Shown here in pieces: positions 41,901 to 42,625 of a stretch of DNA of 42,625 nt. Below the pieces are notes generated by a model. It saw only the letters and a list, made by a program, of their open reading frames with translations. It did not search any database and was not told where the DNA came from. Positions within the stretch are counted from its first letter, which is position 1, and each line of letters opens with the position of its first letter. A program made the position numbers and the translations under genes. Location: NCBI GenBank assembly GCA_913030835.1, contig CAJWDP010000026.1:1-42625 (forward strand), read 5' to 3'. This DNA comes from an uncultured Flavobacteriales bacterium. Its GTDB lineage: Bacteria; Bacteroidota; Bacteroidia; Flavobacteriales_D; Parvicellaceae.

Positions 41901-42402
41901 GCTGCAAGCTCAAATTGGAATTGACACCTAGATCCTGACTATTCCCAAAGCTGATTCCTCGAGAGATACTTCCTGATTTATTTAGAGATGAAAATCCAAA
42001 AATATCATCGTTCTTATCGTCTTTCGCCGTCCAGGAAAATATCTCATCCGGGTTTTCAAGATTGGATTCGATCGATTCAGGATCTCGTTTAAAATAAATC
42101 TGGTCAAGATTGATTTTCAAGTACCGGTAATTCACGTGAATTTCAGCTGGAAGTTCCCCGAACCAGCGCAGGAATTTCGAACTGGCATTGTAATCGTAAT
42201 ACTCGGTAGAAACCAGTTCATTTCCTTGTTCAATGAACAGGGTGTTGAAGGCGACAATGTTTGAGTCCAGAAAAACACTGTCCGATTCTATCAACAAGGT
42301 TTTAGAAACCACATTCCCTTGGCTATTTTGTCCGGAACAAATAACCGGGTTGCTGAAAACCAAGTTCAGCAATAGAATGGAATATGCAATGAAGGTACGC
42401 AA
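38911..42402 (-). CDS. Large outer-membrane beta-barrel candidate with SprA-like motif
   Basis: This 1163-aa protein has a signal peptide (MRTFIAYSILLLNLVFSNPV ... SGQ). Around residues 155-225 it has GSISRGISFGNSQDLGVNSN, ASITDDNIPIQPEGNTLQLQ and SKLTAGDFWLRRPKSYFLTY. This arrangement recalls a segment of the T9SS outer-membrane protein SprA, but the protein is less than half its size. The rest is long and strand-rich with alternating aromatics. It ends in GGVQVRAFF, a C-terminal phenylalanine as expected of barrels inserted by the BAM complex. It is therefore probably an outer-membrane protein. Whether it is a SprA-related translocon part or an unrelated barrel is unknown. It is convergent with the coiled-coil gene and has its own promoter. 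Confidence 0.78.
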   Translation of the reverse strand: MRTFIAYSILLLNLVFSNPVICSGQNSQGNVVSKTLLIESDSVFLDSNIVAFNTLFIEQGNELVSTEYYDYNASSKFLRWFGELPAEIHVNYRYLKINLDQIYFKRDPESIESNLENPDEIFSWTAKDDKNDDIFGFSSLNKSGSISRGISFGNSQDLGVNSNLSLQLNGKVSEEISILASITDDNIPIQPEGNTLQLQDFDQAFIQLFSSRSKLTAGDFWLRRPKSYFLTYQKKVQGVSFSTELMKPDNTNDYWRVSSSLALSKGKFSRNRLQGLEGNQGPYKLVGANNERFIIVLSGTERVFIDGRLLTRGQNNDYVIDYNTAEVTFTPKNLITKDRRIIVEFQYSDKNYARSLFQTSSAYKKDRWSVDFNAYSEQDSKNQPLQQTLTEDQEFILSSVGDQINLAFSPGIDSIGYSADLNLYKKVDSLGYSDVYVYSTNTDSAIYQVSFTEVGQGNGNYVFEDFSTFGRVYRWIKPDTISGELIRNGNYEPIILLVPPQKRQMVTLGANYQISANTKFGVEAALTNRDLNTFSSLDADDNVGYGLEGHWSTKKFLSADTNGWVLTNNINAEYRQANFSRIERYRPVEFERNWNLLDKNLTGDQLLGRGELGVYKSGFGSIRYSFNSFNSFDEFTGFRNGLSANIKKNKTNLQYNGKLTSTSGFESTSFYRHKTNLHQDINWIRIGYIDEFERNQFNNPDTDSLLTNSYQFYDWKVYVSNVPEQAKANQFQIYYRQRNDQVVMVSKDDLSPATAARHYGISMGLTKNPKQKLIARVEYRQLRVINDTLTAVTPDETLLGRLEYSLKLLKGFVKSTTFYEIGSGQELRRQFAYVQVQAGQGFYTWIDYNGDGVKDINEFEISAFPDQADYIRVFTPTNEYVKTYSNQFNQSINIRPSALLKKKSGAAKFFSKFYNQSAFRIDRKTNNESEATAYNPFITSIEESSLVSLNSSIRNTLFFNRSHSKYGIDYTYQNIGGKSLLTSGFDSRALEEHELRIRWNLNRKFTFISNQTISTKSNSSDYTTGRDYNLDIWSINSKISYQPNTSFRVSLTNELSGKTNSADLGGETAEITDIGIELRLNKATKGSMNCSFNYINIKYDGEVNSSLGFEMLNGLKNGTNFTWNANFQRTLSNNLQLSLNYLGRKSEDNKAIHTGGVQVRAFF

Positions 42403-42432
42403 CGTTAGTAAATGAGCATGTCTCAGTACATA

Positions 42433-42462
42433 CGAAGATATGCCTTAAAAAGTATAGTCAAG
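42433..42462 (-). promoter_or_regulatory. Promoter of the large barrel gene
   Basis: On the minus strand: CTTG, 18 bases, TATCTTCG (one mismatch to TAnnTTTG). It lies 31 bases upstream of the ATG at 42402. Confidence 0.45.
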
Positions 42463-42511
42463 CCTCCATTTATGATAGATTTTTACGCCTGAAATATGTC
42501 GCTATAATTGT

Positions 42512-42520
42512 TATATTTGC
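42512..42520 (+). promoter_or_regulatory. -7 box before the final lipoprotein gene
   Basis: TATATTTGC is a perfect TAnnTTTGY, 32 bases before the ATG at 42552. Confidence 0.5.
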
Positions 42521-42551
42521 ACGGTCCGATAAATAAGAAAACAAAGTTTAT

Positions 42552-42625
42552 ATGAAGAAGTTATTGCCTGCTATTTTGGTTTCGGTTCTATTGTTCTCAT
42601 GCGGAGAGGTAGAGAAGAAGGAGGA
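42552..42625 (+). CDS. Lipoprotein, partial (5' end only)
   Basis: Only the first 24 codons are in the window: MKKLLPAILVSVLLFSCGEV followed by an acidic and basic linker (EKKE). The lipobox LFSC puts the lipidated cysteine at residue 17. A perfect -7 box lies upstream, so this is a real gene start. The product type beyond the signal is not visible. Confidence 0.75.
   Translation, partial: MKKLLPAILVSVLLFSCGEVEKKE

Noticed and set aside
1-42625. CRISPR arrays, insertion sequences, prophage or integron parts
   Set aside because: No regularly spaced repeats, no transposase or integrase frames and no terminal inverted repeats were seen. Gene content is coherent with a single chromosomal background.

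Overview
The window looks like chromosomal DNA of a Bacteroidota bacterium, most likely a marine-type member of the Flavobacteriia. The signs are four proteins with C-terminal type IX secretion (T9SS) sorting domains, promoters with the Bacteroidota TAnnTTTG -7 box, many short-lipobox lipoproteins, a DUF6495-like protein and moderate-to-low GC. No insertion sequence, phage, CRISPR array, rRNA or complete tRNA gene was seen. Most of the window is ordinary, densely packed housekeeping and accessory DNA, with several short convergent or translationally coupled overlaps.

Layout. 1-3.3 kb: a partial DUF445 membrane protein, two convergent lipoproteins and a CtlX-type guanidino-group hydrolase. 3.3-9.6 kb: three tandem paralogous T9SS cargo proteins on the minus strand, each with its own terminator hairpin. 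9.6-15.5 kb: glycine decarboxylase (gcvP), a secreted protein of unknown function coupled to a UbiA-like membrane protein, and hemL. 15.5-19.3 kb: a kynurenine operon (kynU, a 109-aa membrane protein, kmo), divergent from hemL, followed by an outer-membrane-type protein. 19.4-23.3 kb: an Omp28-like T9SS protein and recJ. 23.4-26.7 kb: a four-gene run with a secreted protein, a histidine-rich polytopic membrane protein, a DUF6495-like protein and a lipoprotein serine hydrolase. 26.7-28.3 kb: an unusual non-coding stretch with two covarying mini-tRNA-like elements, an Lrp/AsnC regulator and an hsp20 gene with a structured leader. 28.3-31.7 kb: ppx/gppA and the tyrosine-degradation pair hmgA-hppD. 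32.0-35.0 kb: a KAT/methionine-type aminotransferase, a lytic transglycosylase and a YafV-type omega-amidase. 35.0-42.6 kb: comF, a free-methionine sulfoxide reductase and an Ig-like lipoprotein in one overlapping operon, then a coiled-coil membrane protein, a very large outer-membrane beta-barrel candidate and the start of another lipoprotein.

How the genes fit together. Amino-acid catabolism recurs: glycine cleavage, kynurenine to 3-hydroxyanthranilate (kmo, kynU), and 4-hydroxyphenylpyruvate to homogentisate to maleylacetoacetate (hppD, hmgA). A broad aminotransferase is transcribed divergently from hmgA-hppD, with an omega-amidase two genes on. This would suit a glutamine-transaminase/omega-amidase couple feeding keto acids, although that link is inference.

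The most unusual signal is in the gap at 26655-27055. Two 51-nt elements share three helices, conserved loops and a tRNA-type T-arm on the minus strand. Their 7-bp closing stems have entirely different sequences yet pair perfectly in both copies. No D arm or anticodon arm is present.
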